From Planctomycetaceae bacterium (GTDB taxonomy: Bacteria > Planctomycetota > Planctomycetia > Pirellulales > Pirellulaceae), in assembly GCA_012729315.1 (NCBI GenBank), contig JAAYDI010000141.1, positions 41,230 through 105,229 of the forward strand: DNA of 64,000 nt, read 5' to 3'. Position numbers and translations under genes: made by a program. Positions 35,252-43,581 of this stretch are shown in pieces (the stretch's first letter is position 1; each line of letters opens with the position of its first letter). The notes under the pieces were generated by a model. That model was not told the DNA's origin and ran no database searches. It was given only the letters and a program-made list of their open reading frames with translations.

Positions 35252-38179
35252 ATGACCGACAACCGCAGTCTGAAGCTCGATGTGTTTGCGCTCGGTCTGT
35301 TGGCGCTAGTCGTGTTTCTGACCCTCGCCTTGCTCACGTACGATCCGGCGGACCCGGTGGTAAGCCTGGTGGCGCCGTTGAACAACCTGTATCGGCCCGA
35401 CGTGCTGGTCTACCCTCAGCACGCGACGGTTGAGAATGCGTGTGGCATCTGGGGAGCGCTCTTGGCCAGCATGCTGCTGACCGGGTTGGGGCTGGGCGCC
35501 TACTACCTCGTCCTGTCGCTCGCCGCGCTCGATGCCCTGCTGTTGCTGCGCCGCGAGATTGACGCGCCGCTGGTGCGGGCCATCGGCTGGTGCCTGTCGC
35601 TGGTGGGGCTGACGACGCTTGCCACCCTGGCGGTGCCCGACTGGTCGCCCGGTCCGGTCATCGGGTCGGGGGGCTACATCGGTGCGTTGGGCGCCGGGCT
35701 GCTGGAAATGCACTTCGCGACGGTTGGGGGGATCATCCTGGCAACCAGCCTGGTGGCCGGCGGGCTCCTGCTGGCGACCGACTACGCGCTGATGAACATT
35801 ACGTCGTCGGTGCTCCAGATGACCGCCACCGCGCTGGCGACCGGTCGGGGTTGGGCACCCTCCCGAGGCACGGCCGCGGCCGAGGCGCCTGCGTCCAGCC
35901 GGACGGCGGAGGTGACGGTGCGCGTTCACGGCGCAGCGCGCGGCGCGGCCGTAGATGCGGCCATAGCGGAGGACGACTCGTGGGACGAAGACGCCGCGGA
36001 CGAGGTGGACGAGGAGGCCGCGGACGACGAGTTGTACGAAGATGAGCCGGTGGTGCGCGCGCCGGTGAAACACGCGGCTGCGGAGTCGGAGCCGAGCGGT
36101 CCGCGGGTGTACCGGCACGGCAGCAAGAACGAACGTCAGAAAGTGATGCAGAGCCTGGACGAAGCCAGCCTGGCGGGCGATACGCACGACTACCAGCTGC
36201 CGGCCCTGGACCTGCTGGTCGAGCCGGACGATGTGTGCTTCGAAGCCCAGACCAAAGAGGTGCGTCGCAAAGCCAAGATCCTCGAACGCACGTTTGCCAA
36301 CTTCGGTTTCAACGTCAAGGTGGTGGAGATCGAGACGGGGCCGGTGATTGCCCAGTATGAGGTGGAACTCGAGGCGGGGCTGCGCCTGTCGCGGATCACC
36401 GGACTGGCTGACGACCTGGCCATCGCGCTGCGGGTGCCGAGCGTGCGGATTGTGGCGCCGATTCCGGGCAAGAACACCGTGGGCATCGAAGTCCCCAACG
36501 AAGCCCGCCAGGTCGTGCGGCTGCGCGAGGTCATGGAAGAGACCAACGGCAAGACGAAGAAGATGAGGGTGCCCCTGTTCCTCGGCAAGGACGTGTCCGG
36601 CAATCCGCTGACCGTGGACCTGGCCACCATGCCGCACCTGTTGATCGCCGGGCGCACCGGCACGGGCAAAAGCGTCTGCCTCAACGCCATCATCTGCTCC
36701 ATCCTGATGACGCGGCGACCCGATGAGGTCCGCATGCTGATGATCGATCCGAAAATGGTCGAACTCAGCGGCTACGGGCGCCTGCCCCACCTGATGCACC
36801 CCGTCGTGACCGACATGCGGAAGGCCGAAGCCATCTTCGCCTGGGCGGTCGAGAAGATGGAAGAACGGTATTCGCTGCTGGCCCGTACCGGCGTCCGGCA
36901 TATCACCAGCTACAACCAGTTGGGCAAGGAAGAGCTGATCGATCGTCTGCAGCCGGAAACGGACGAAGAACGCGAGTCCATCCCCGAACACCTGCCGTTT
37001 ATCGTCATCGTGGCGGACGAAATCGCCGACCTGATGATGACGGCCGGCAAGGAGGTCGAACAGCACATCATCCGCCTGGCGCAGAAAAGCCGCGCCGTGG
37101 GAATCCATCTGATCCTGGCCACCCAGAAGCCGACCGTCGATGTGATCACCGGCCTGATCAAGTCGAACCTGCCGGCCCGCATCTCGTTTCAGGTGGCCAG
37201 CCGCATCGACAGCCGCGTCGTGCTGGACGAGATGGGCGCCGAAAAACTGCTGGGCAACGGCGATATGCTGTTTCTCTGGCCGGGGACCAGCACGCTGCTG
37301 CGCGGGCAGGGCACCTACCTGAGCGATGACGAAATCAACGCCGTCGTGGACACCGTCAGCACGGGTGAACAGAACTTCGTCAACGAACTGGTCAACATGA
37401 AAGTCGACACGTCGGACGAACCGGCCGACCCGGGGCAGTTCCGCAAACGCGATGAACTCTATGAAAGCGCCATCGACATCGTCATCCGCGAAGGACGTGG
37501 CAGCGTCTCGCTGCTGCAACGCGCCCTGGGCATCGGTTACGGTCGCGCTGCCCGACTGGTGGACTTCATGGCCGAAGACGGCATCGTCGGCGAATACAAC
37601 GGTTCGCAGGCGCGCGAAGTGCTCCTCTCGCTGGCCGACTGGGAACGCATGCAGGGACAGGAGTCTGACCCCACGGCCAGCCCGGCTCGCCAATCCCCAT
37701 CCCTGTCTCAAGCGGAATCCCAAAACGCACCTAAACCCCAGCCCCAGCCCGCCCCCAAACCCAAACGGTCGCGCGTGATCCGGCCGGAAGCAGACGACTG
37801 GGAGACGGATGCCGGGGAGACCGTCGACTTCAAGCCAGTCTCCCCGCCGCGCATGAACAAAAAGAACGCGCGCCGTGACTACGACGAAGATGAAGACGAC
37901 CAGGTAGACCTGGATGTGGACCTCGACCAGGACCTCGACCCGGACCGGGACGAGGACGAGCCGGCCGAAGCCGGCATCGACGAGGATGACCTGATCGAGG
38001 AACTCTACGAGGACGCGGATGAGGATGAAGAGGACGAGGACGGCGACGACGAATATGAATTCGAAGTCGAGGAGGATGAGGACGACGAGACGGTAGACGC
38101 GGACGAGGAGGACGAAGACGCGGAGGCGGACGAATTGGAGACCTATGTGCCGGTCCGGGCCGGACGCCGCCGCCGGTAG
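35252..38179 (+). CDS. ftsK: DNA translocase FtsK/SpoIIIE family, with acidic C-terminal tail
   Basis: 975 aa, ATG at 35252. The N-terminus has four hydrophobic segments (about 10-28, 66-98, 110-128, 141-178) that anchor it at the membrane. An acidic linker (about 240-275) leads to the motor: alpha/beta domain about 310-440, Walker A GRTGTGKSVCLNA near 467, Walker B FIVIVADEIADLMM near 583-596. The gamma DNA-reading winged helix is about 733-797 (RGRGSVSLLQRALGIGYGRAARLVDFM). It pumps chromosome ends through the division septum toward KOPS-like sites. About 180 residues follow the gamma domain, unlike E. coli or B. subtilis: a Pro-rich segment, then almost 100 residues dominated by Asp and Glu, ending in AGRRRR. 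Confidence 0.95.
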   Translation: MTDNRSLKLDVFALGLLALVVFLTLALLTYDPADPVVSLVAPLNNLYRPDVLVYPQHATVENACGIWGALLASMLLTGLGLGAYYLVLSLAALDALLLLRREIDAPLVRAIGWCLSLVGLTTLATLAVPDWSPGPVIGSGGYIGALGAGLLEMHFATVGGIILATSLVAGGLLLATDYALMNITSSVLQMTATALATGRGWAPSRGTAAAEAPASSRTAEVTVRVHGAARGAAVDAAIAEDDSWDEDAADEVDEEAADDELYEDEPVVRAPVKHAAAESEPSGPRVYRHGSKNERQKVMQSLDEASLAGDTHDYQLPALDLLVEPDDVCFEAQTKEVRRKAKILERTFANFGFNVKVVEIETGPVIAQYEVELEAGLRLSRITGLADDLAIALRVPSVRIVAPIPGKNTVGIEVPNEARQVVRLREVMEETNGKTKKMRVPLFLGKDVSGNPLTVDLATMPHLLIAGRTGTGKSVCLNAIICSILMTRRPDEVRMLMIDPKMVELSGYGRLPHLMHPVVTDMRKAEAIFAWAVEKMEERYSLLARTGVRHITSYNQLGKEELIDRLQPETDEERESIPEHLPFIVIVADEIADLMMTAGKEVEQHIIRLAQKSRAVGIHLILATQKPTVDVITGLIKSNLPARISFQVASRIDSRVVLDEMGAEKLLGNGDMLFLWPGTSTLLRGQGTYLSDDEINAVVDTVSTGEQNFVNELVNMKVDTSDEPADPGQFRKRDELYESAIDIVIREGRGSVSLLQRALGIGYGRAARLVDFMAEDGIVGEYNGSQAREVLLSLADWERMQGQESDPTASPARQSPSLSQAESQNAPKPQPQPAPKPKRSRVIRPEADDWETDAGETVDFKPVSPPRMNKKNARRDYDEDEDDQVDLDVDLDQDLDPDRDEDEPAEAGIDEDDLIEELYEDADEDEEDEDGDDEYEFEVEEDEDDETVDADEEDEDAEADELETYVPVRAGRRRR

Positions 38180-38302
38180 AGGCGCCGCCGCCGGTAGAGC
38201 GGTGGGCCACGCGGCGGGGGTGGTGCCCGCCACGCGGGCAGACGGTGGGGTGTCCGGGTGTGGGGGCGTGCGGCATGCGTTCGGGGTGGGGGATGCGTGC
38301 CG

Positions 38303-38331
38303 TTGACAGCGGGAGCTGGGGAGCGTATCGT
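38303..38331 (+). promoter_or_regulatory. sigma-70-type promoter of the cimA leader
   Basis: TTGACA (38303-38308, perfect -35) is separated by exactly 17 bp from TATCGT (38326-38331, 4 of 6 matches to the -10). The start of transcription would be near 38338, giving a leader of about 190 nt that contains the leader ORF and terminator. Confidence 0.65.
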
Positions 38332-38368
38332 TATCGCTTTGCCAGTTATAACAAGGTGACCCTGCGCC

Positions 38369-38449
38369 ATGGCTCGACGTTACGCGTGCTTGCAGCTGCT
38401 GCCGACGCTGGTCGGAAGCATCGTGATTAGTGTAGTGCCGCACCGCTGA
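38369..38449 (+). CDS. branched-chain-rich leader peptide of the cimA-valS attenuator (26 aa)
   Basis: 26 codons, ATG at 38369 to TGA at 38447-38449. AAGGTGA lies 8-9 nt before the ATG, a strong ribosome binding site. Residues 8-23 read LQLLPTLVGSIVISVV: four Leu, four Val and two Ile in 16 positions, followed by PHR and the stop. This resembles the leader peptides of enterobacterial ilv operons, which also have runs such as ISVVV. The codons used are TTG/CTG, GTC/GTG/GTA and ATC/ATT. The ORF ends 41 nt before a perfect terminator hairpin and 129 nt before cimA. I infer that ribosome stalling on these codons, when charged Leu/Val/Ile-tRNA is scarce, controls read-through. Confidence 0.75.
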   Translation: MARRYACLQLLPTLVGSIVISVVPHR

Positions 38450-38528
38450 GCGCGAGGGCTGCAGGGGAGACCGATTTGAGGACACGACCAACCCTGAGGC
38501 CCGTGGCGGGTTTCAGGGTCTTTTTTTT
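38390..38528 (+). promoter_or_regulatory. transcription attenuator with alternative pairings
   Basis: Three segments can pair in competing ways. Segment 1, TGCAGC (38391-38396), lies in the Leu codons of the leader peptide. Segment 2, GGGCTGCAGGG (38456-38466), can pair through GCTGCA with segment 1. It can instead pair with segment 3, CCCTGAGGCCC (38492-38502): GGGC/GCCC and CAGGG/CCCTG. Segment 3 is the 5' arm of the terminator. A ribosome stalled on the Leu/Val/Ile codons would cover segment 1, free segment 2 and so block the terminator. The logic follows the trp/leu/ilv attenuators; the pairings were found by eye. Confidence 0.6.
38491..38528 (+). terminator. intrinsic terminator of the cimA leader
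   Basis: ACCCTGAGGCCCG (38491-38503) and CGGGTTTCAGGGT (38507-38519) form an uninterrupted 13-bp stem (two G-U pairs in RNA) with a TGG loop. After one C come eight T (38521-38528). It is the best terminator in the window and stands 50 bp before cimA, not directly after ftsK, which ended 311 bp earlier. Confidence 0.92.
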
Positions 38529-38578
38529 GGTTTGCGGTGGCCGTTACCCTGCCGTGCGCCGGGGGGGTAGGTGCTCGA

Positions 38579-40249
38579 ATGCGATCAATTCAGATCTATG
38601 ACACGACGTTACGGGACGGTTCGCAGGGCGAGGGGATCAGTTTCTCGCTGCTGGACAAGCTGCAGATCACCCAGCGGCTGGCGCTGATCGGTGTGGATTA
38701 CATTGAGGGGGGATACCCGGCCTCGAACGAGAAGGACCTGGAGTACTTCCGTAAGGTTCACGAGCTGCCGCTGCGGCAGTCGAAGATCAGTGCTTTCGGC
38801 ATGACGCGCCGCCGTGGGTTGACGGTGGCGGCCGATCCCGGCATGCAGGCGCTGCTCAACGCGGGCACCCCGGTGTGCACGATCGTGGGCAAGTCTTCCG
38901 ACTTTCACGCGACCGAAGTGTTGCGGGTATCGCTCGATGAGAACCTCGCCATGATTCGCGAGTCGGTCGACTTTCTGGTGCAGGCGGGGCGGGAAGTGAT
39001 TTTTGATGCCGAGCATTTCTTTGACGGTTGCAAGCGCAACCCGGATTATGCGTTGGCGACGATCCGGGCGGCGGCCGAAGCCGGGGCGCAGGTTGTCGTG
39101 CTGTGTGACACCAACGGCGGGACGATGCCGGACGAGATCGCGGCGTTGACGCGGCAGGCGGTGGATACGGTGCAGGCGTTCGGGGTCGGCGTGGGGATTC
39201 ACTGCCACAACGACTGCGATCTGGCGGTGGCCAATTCGCTGGCTGCCGTCGACGCGGGGGCCGTGCAGGTGCAGGGGACGGTCAATGGGTTTGGCGAACG
39301 CTGCGGGAACGCCGACCTGATCTCGGTCATGGCCAATCTCGGGCTCAAGAAGCAGGGCTACCAGGTGCTCGGCGACGCGTCGTTCGAACGGCTGACGGAG
39401 CTGTCGCGTTACGTCTACGAGATCGCCAACATGAACTTCCGCAACGACCAGCCGTTTGTGGGACCGAGCGCCTTCGCGCACAAGGGTGGCATGCACGCGC
39501 ACGCGGTGGCGCGCGCCACCTCCAGCTATGAGCATATCGATCCGCAGCGGGTGGGGAACGAGCGGCGGATTCTGGTGAGCGAGCTCTCGGGACGCTCCAA
39601 CATCGTGGCGCTGACCGCGCAGTACGGTGCCCAGGCGGACCCCGTGCTGATGAACAAGATTCTCAACGCCGTGGTCAGCATGGAGCACGAGGGCTACCAG
39701 TTCGAAGCCGCGGATGCCACGTTCGACCTGCTGGTCAAACGCTGTGCGGGCACGTTCCGGCCGCACTTCCAGCGGCTCAAGTATCACGTCGAAGTGAGCG
39801 GGGACGGGGCCGGCGACCTGGTGACGGAAGCGACGGTCAAGGTGCAGGTAGGTGGGCAGATCCGGCACGAGGTGGCGGAAGGGGAGGGCCCGGTCAACGC
39901 CCTGGACGCCGCTCTGCGCAAGGCGCTCAACGGCTCGTACCCCAACCTGAACGACATGCGCCTGGTGGACTACCGCGTCCGCGTCGTGAACTCCGAGGCG
40001 GGCACCGCCGCCCGGATCCGAGTGGTGATCGAGAGTTCCGATTCCCAGCAGCTGTGGGGCACCGTCGGCGTGAGCGAGAACATAATCGAGGCCAGTTGGA
40101 TGGCGTTGGTGGACGCCGTCGAGTACAAACTGCATCGTGACGAGCTGAACACGGCTGCCCCGCAGCATCTCGACGCTGCGGACAACCCGTCCCAGACGGC
40201 TGATGAAAAAGATGCCGGCAGCCCGTCGCCCCGTGCCACACACGGGTGA
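38579..40249 (+). CDS. cimA: (R)-citramalate synthase, CimA/TIGR00977 type
   Basis: 556 aa; ATG at 38579 behind GGTAGGTG. The TIM-barrel of the HMGL-like family opens with RSIQIYDTTLRDGSQGEGIS (R and D bind the substrate and metal). HCHNDCDLAVANSLAAVDAGA carries the metal-binding H-x-H/N, and the GFGERCGNADL motif follows. GERCGNADL and HKGGMHAHAV fit the citramalate synthase clade rather than LeuA. The C-terminal regulatory LeuA-allosteric domain is about 420-535. It condenses pyruvate with acetyl-CoA to citramalate, giving 2-ketobutyrate for isoleucine without threonine deaminase. Only 28 bp separate it from valS. The upstream leader carries an attenuator rich in Leu/Ile/Val codons, so isoleucine (or all branched-chain) supply likely regulates it. 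Confidence 0.92.
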   Translation: MRSIQIYDTTLRDGSQGEGISFSLLDKLQITQRLALIGVDYIEGGYPASNEKDLEYFRKVHELPLRQSKISAFGMTRRRGLTVAADPGMQALLNAGTPVCTIVGKSSDFHATEVLRVSLDENLAMIRESVDFLVQAGREVIFDAEHFFDGCKRNPDYALATIRAAAEAGAQVVVLCDTNGGTMPDEIAALTRQAVDTVQAFGVGVGIHCHNDCDLAVANSLAAVDAGAVQVQGTVNGFGERCGNADLISVMANLGLKKQGYQVLGDASFERLTELSRYVYEIANMNFRNDQPFVGPSAFAHKGGMHAHAVARATSSYEHIDPQRVGNERRILVSELSGRSNIVALTAQYGAQADPVLMNKILNAVVSMEHEGYQFEAADATFDLLVKRCAGTFRPHFQRLKYHVEVSGDGAGDLVTEATVKVQVGGQIRHEVAEGEGPVNALDAALRKALNGSYPNLNDMRLVDYRVRVVNSEAGTAARIRVVIESSDSQQLWGTVGVSENIIEASWMALVDAVEYKLHRDELNTAAPQHLDAADNPSQTADEKDAGSPSPRATHG

Positions 40250-40277
40250 GAGTCGGACTATAAGGACCCACGCGATC

Positions 40278-43200
40278 ATGTCAGGAGCCTTCTCGGCCGA
40301 GTCGTTTCCCAATCGGTTCGATCATGTGTCGGCCCAGCCGCGGATCTACGCGGAGTGGGAACAGGCCGGCTACTTCCACGCCGTACCCGACCCGGACCGC
40401 CAGCCCTACTGCATCGTGATCCCGCCGCCGAACGTTACCGGGGCGCTGCACCTGGGGCACGCGCTGAACAACACCCTGCAGGACGTCCTGATCCGGCTCA
40501 AGCGGATGCAGGGCTTCAATACGTTGTGGATGCCCGGCACGGACCATGCCGGCATTGCCACCCAGGCGGTCGTCGAGAAGCGGCTGAAGGAAGAGGAGGG
40601 CAAGACGCGGCACGATCTGGGACGCGCGGCGCTGGTCGAACGCATCTGGGCCTGGAAGGACGCGTACGAAGCGCGGATCATCCAGCAGCTCAAGTCGATG
40701 GGGTGCAGTTGCGACTGGCAACGCACGCGGTTCACGCTCGACGACGTCTGCGCCCGCGCCGTACGCCGCACGTTTTTCGATATGTTCCGCCAGCACCGCA
40801 TCTTCCGCGGCAAGCGGCTGGTCAACTGGGACACGTTCCTGCAGACGACGGTCAGCGACGACGAGGTATTTCACGAAGTGGTCCAGGGGCACTTCTGGCA
40901 TTTCCGCTACCCGGTCGTCGATCCGCGGCCGGGGGAGCCGACCCACGTGACGATCGCTACGACGCGTCCGGAGACGATGCTGGGCGATACGGCCGTGGCC
41001 GTGCATCCCGACCCGGCCGCAGCGCTGGCGGAGGCGGAAGCTGAGTTACAGCAGCGATTGGCGGCCGCCCCGGCCAAGGAGAAACCCGCGCTGGCTGACC
41101 AACTGACCGAGATTCAGCTCCGCCGCCGCGAGATGCTCCCGCAACTCGAACAGTTGCGCGACATGGCCCTGGCCGGTCGCCGACTCCTGCTGCCGCTGCT
41201 GGAACGCGAAATTCCCCTGGTGGTCGATCCCTGGGCCAAACCGGAACTCGGTAGCGGCTGCGTCAAGATCACGCCGGCTCACGACGCCAATGACTACGAC
41301 GTCGCCCGCCGCTGTCAGCTGCCCCTGATCAACATCCTGAACCCCGACGGGACACTCAACGCCCAGGCCGGACCGTACTGTGGCCAGACCGTGAACGTCG
41401 CCCGCCGGAATGTGGTGGCGGACCTGGAACGCGCCGGGCTGGTCAGCGCCATCGAGGACCGCGAGATCGAACTGGCGCACTCCGACCGGAGCAAGACGCC
41501 GATCGAGCCGTACCTGGCGGACCAGTGGTTCGTGAAGATGGAGGAGTTTGCGGAGTCGGCCATGCAGGCGGTGCGGGACGGCCGCGTACGGATCGTGCCC
41601 GCCCGCTATGCCAAGGGCTACCTGGACTGGCTGGCGGAAAAGCGGGACTGGCCGGTCAGTCGCCAGCTGTGGTGGGGGCACCGCATTCCGATCTGGTCGC
41701 GCGTGTTTGCGAGCGTGGAGGAGCGGGAGGACTATGCGGGCCGGCTGGAGCGTGACCCGCAGGTGCGGGCCGGGCGCGTGGCGTTCCAGCGCGGTGCCGC
41801 GGAGGACGACCGGTGCCTCGGCAGCCACGGCGCGGCGGCCACGACCCTGCACATCTGCCTGCGCGACGACGCCGACGACCTGGCCGCCCGGTTTGAACAG
41901 GATGGGTTCCGCCAGGAAGAGGACGTGCTGGATACCTGGTTCAGCTCCGCGCTCTGGCCACACTCCACCCTCGGCTGGCCGGAGATCACCCCGGAACTCC
42001 AGTACTTCTATCCCACCAATGTACTGATCACGAGCCGGGACATCATTACGCTGTGGGTCGCCCGCATGGTGCTGGCCGGACTCAACAACCTCGGTAAGGT
42101 CCCCTTCCAGGACGTGTACATTCACCCCAAGATCCTCGACGGATACGGGGAGGGCATGTCGAAGTCGAAGGGTAACGGCGTCGATCCGATCGATGTGATC
42201 GACAAGTTCGGCCCCGACGCGCTGCGGTTCGGGCTGGCCTACCTGACCACTGAAACACAGGATGTGCGGATGCCCATCCAGTTCGAGTGTCCGCACTGCG
42301 AACAGCTGATCGACCAGACAAAGAAGAACCGCGAGATGCCGCGGATCGTGTGTCCCAAGTGCCAGCAGCCGTTCCAGACGCAGTGGGCCCGGACCGACGC
42401 CGATCGGCAGTTGAAACGGGGGGCGGTGGTCAGCGAGCGGTTCGAGGTCGCGCGCAACTTCTGCAACAAGCTGTGGAATGCCGCGCGCTTCGTGATGCTC
42501 AATCTCGAGCACTACACGGCCGCGCCGGTACCGGACAGCCAGCTGGAATTCGAAGACCACTGGATTCTCAGCCGCCTGACGACGATTACGCAGCAGGTGA
42601 CCGACTGCCTGGAGCGGTACCAGTACGCGGAGGCCGCCCGGACGCTGTACGATTTCTGTTGGGTGGAATTCTGCAGTTCGTACATCGAGATGGTGAAGGC
42701 CCGGTTCCCGGATCCGGCGCGGCGCGGTGTGGCGCAGCGGGTGGCGGCCCACGCGCTGGACGTGATTCTCCGCCTGCTCCACCCGCTGATCCCGTTCATC
42801 ACCGAGGAGATCTGGCGGCTGCTGGGCACGATTGCGCCCGAGCGCGGCCTGGCGCCGCCTCGCCCGGCCGCGCGGCATCTGATCGTCGCGGAGTGGCCCC
42901 AGCCGGATTCGCAGCGGTTCAACGCGGCGATTGAGGAGCAGTTTGCGGAGTTCCACGCGGTGCTCTCGGCGCTGCGCGAAATCCGCAGCCGGCAGAACAT
43001 TCCGCCGCGGCAGCCGCTGTCGTTCTCGGTGCGCTGCGACCAGGCGGCGGCTGCCCGCCTGCAGCGGCTCGCTGCACATTTCGCCGCGCTGGCAGAAGCC
43101 CATGCCGCCGGCATCGCCCCGCAGGTCACGCCGCCACCGACCCACGCCGGTGTGCGCGTGGCCAACATGGATGTGTACGTCGATCTCGCGGGCGTCATCG

Positions 43201-43409
43201 ACGTGCCGGCCGAAGTGAGCCGGCTGGAAAAACAGCTGGAGCGGCTCTCCGGTATGATCGCCGGCAAAGAGAAGAAGCTCAGCAACCGCAGCTTTGTCGA
43301 CAAAGCCCCGGCCGATGTCGTCCAGCGGGAACGCGAGAGTCTCGAGCAGCTGCGGGAGCAATTCGCTGTTGTGCGAAGCAGCCTGGAGGCACTGGGCCGA
43401 AACGCATGA
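40278..43409 (+). CDS. valS: valyl-tRNA synthetase with two unusual insertions
   Basis: 1043 aa, longer than the usual 880-950. ATG at 40278 with AAGGA upstream. Class I signatures: PPNVTGALHLGHALNN (HIGH, 58-61) and GEGMSKSKGNGVDP (KMSKS near 625-629). The CP1 editing domain includes ATTRPETMLGDTAVAVHP and GSGCVKITPAHDANDYD, but between them about 55 extra residues form a charged, coiled-coil-like insert (AEAEAELQQRL, QLRRREMLPQLEQLRDM). After the KMSKS loop, residues about 669-696 carry CPHC and CPKC, a zinc-ribbon-like pair. The anticodon-binding domain and the C-terminal tRNA-arm coiled coil (VPAEVSRLEKQLERL) are normal. It charges tRNA-Val and is the second gene after cimA behind the attenuator. 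Confidence 0.96.
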   Translation: MSGAFSAESFPNRFDHVSAQPRIYAEWEQAGYFHAVPDPDRQPYCIVIPPPNVTGALHLGHALNNTLQDVLIRLKRMQGFNTLWMPGTDHAGIATQAVVEKRLKEEEGKTRHDLGRAALVERIWAWKDAYEARIIQQLKSMGCSCDWQRTRFTLDDVCARAVRRTFFDMFRQHRIFRGKRLVNWDTFLQTTVSDDEVFHEVVQGHFWHFRYPVVDPRPGEPTHVTIATTRPETMLGDTAVAVHPDPAAALAEAEAELQQRLAAAPAKEKPALADQLTEIQLRRREMLPQLEQLRDMALAGRRLLLPLLEREIPLVVDPWAKPELGSGCVKITPAHDANDYDVARRCQLPLINILNPDGTLNAQAGPYCGQTVNVARRNVVADLERAGLVSAIEDREIELAHSDRSKTPIEPYLADQWFVKMEEFAESAMQAVRDGRVRIVPARYAKGYLDWLAEKRDWPVSRQLWWGHRIPIWSRVFASVEEREDYAGRLERDPQVRAGRVAFQRGAAEDDRCLGSHGAAATTLHICLRDDADDLAARFEQDGFRQEEDVLDTWFSSALWPHSTLGWPEITPELQYFYPTNVLITSRDIITLWVARMVLAGLNNLGKVPFQDVYIHPKILDGYGEGMSKSKGNGVDPIDVIDKFGPDALRFGLAYLTTETQDVRMPIQFECPHCEQLIDQTKKNREMPRIVCPKCQQPFQTQWARTDADRQLKRGAVVSERFEVARNFCNKLWNAARFVMLNLEHYTAAPVPDSQLEFEDHWILSRLTTITQQVTDCLERYQYAEAARTLYDFCWVEFCSSYIEMVKARFPDPARRGVAQRVAAHALDVILRLLHPLIPFITEEIWRLLGTIAPERGLAPPRPAARHLIVAEWPQPDSQRFNAAIEEQFAEFHAVLSALREIRSRQNIPPRQPLSFSVRCDQAAAARLQRLAAHFAALAEAHAAGIAPQVTPPPTHAGVRVANMDVYVDLAGVIDVPAEVSRLEKQLERLSGMIAGKEKKLSNRSFVDKAPADVVQRERESLEQLREQFAVVRSSLEALGRNA

Positions 43410-43581
43410 CGCCGTCCGCGCCGCTACTGGCCGGATGGCCTGCGCGCTGAGTAAAATCACAGAAGTGGATGGAACAGCGATCGTGGTTGCGGTATGGTGA
43501 AGTAGGTGCTCGTCTGATTGCAGTCATTTCATCGCGGCGGCCCACGCGCTGACGTGGATGTATTCTATAGTGAGGTCCGCA

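Noticed and set aside
35306..38491. Open frame of more than 1000 codons opposite ftsK
   Set aside because: The plus strand carries an unmistakable FtsK with Walker motifs; the opposite frame has biased His/Arg/Gln composition and no family.
38491..38528. Terminator taken as simply ending ftsK
   Set aside because: It lies more than 300 bp after the ftsK stop, while a promoter and a leader ORF with a strong Shine-Dalgarno stand directly before it; attenuation explains all parts. A dual role cannot be excluded.
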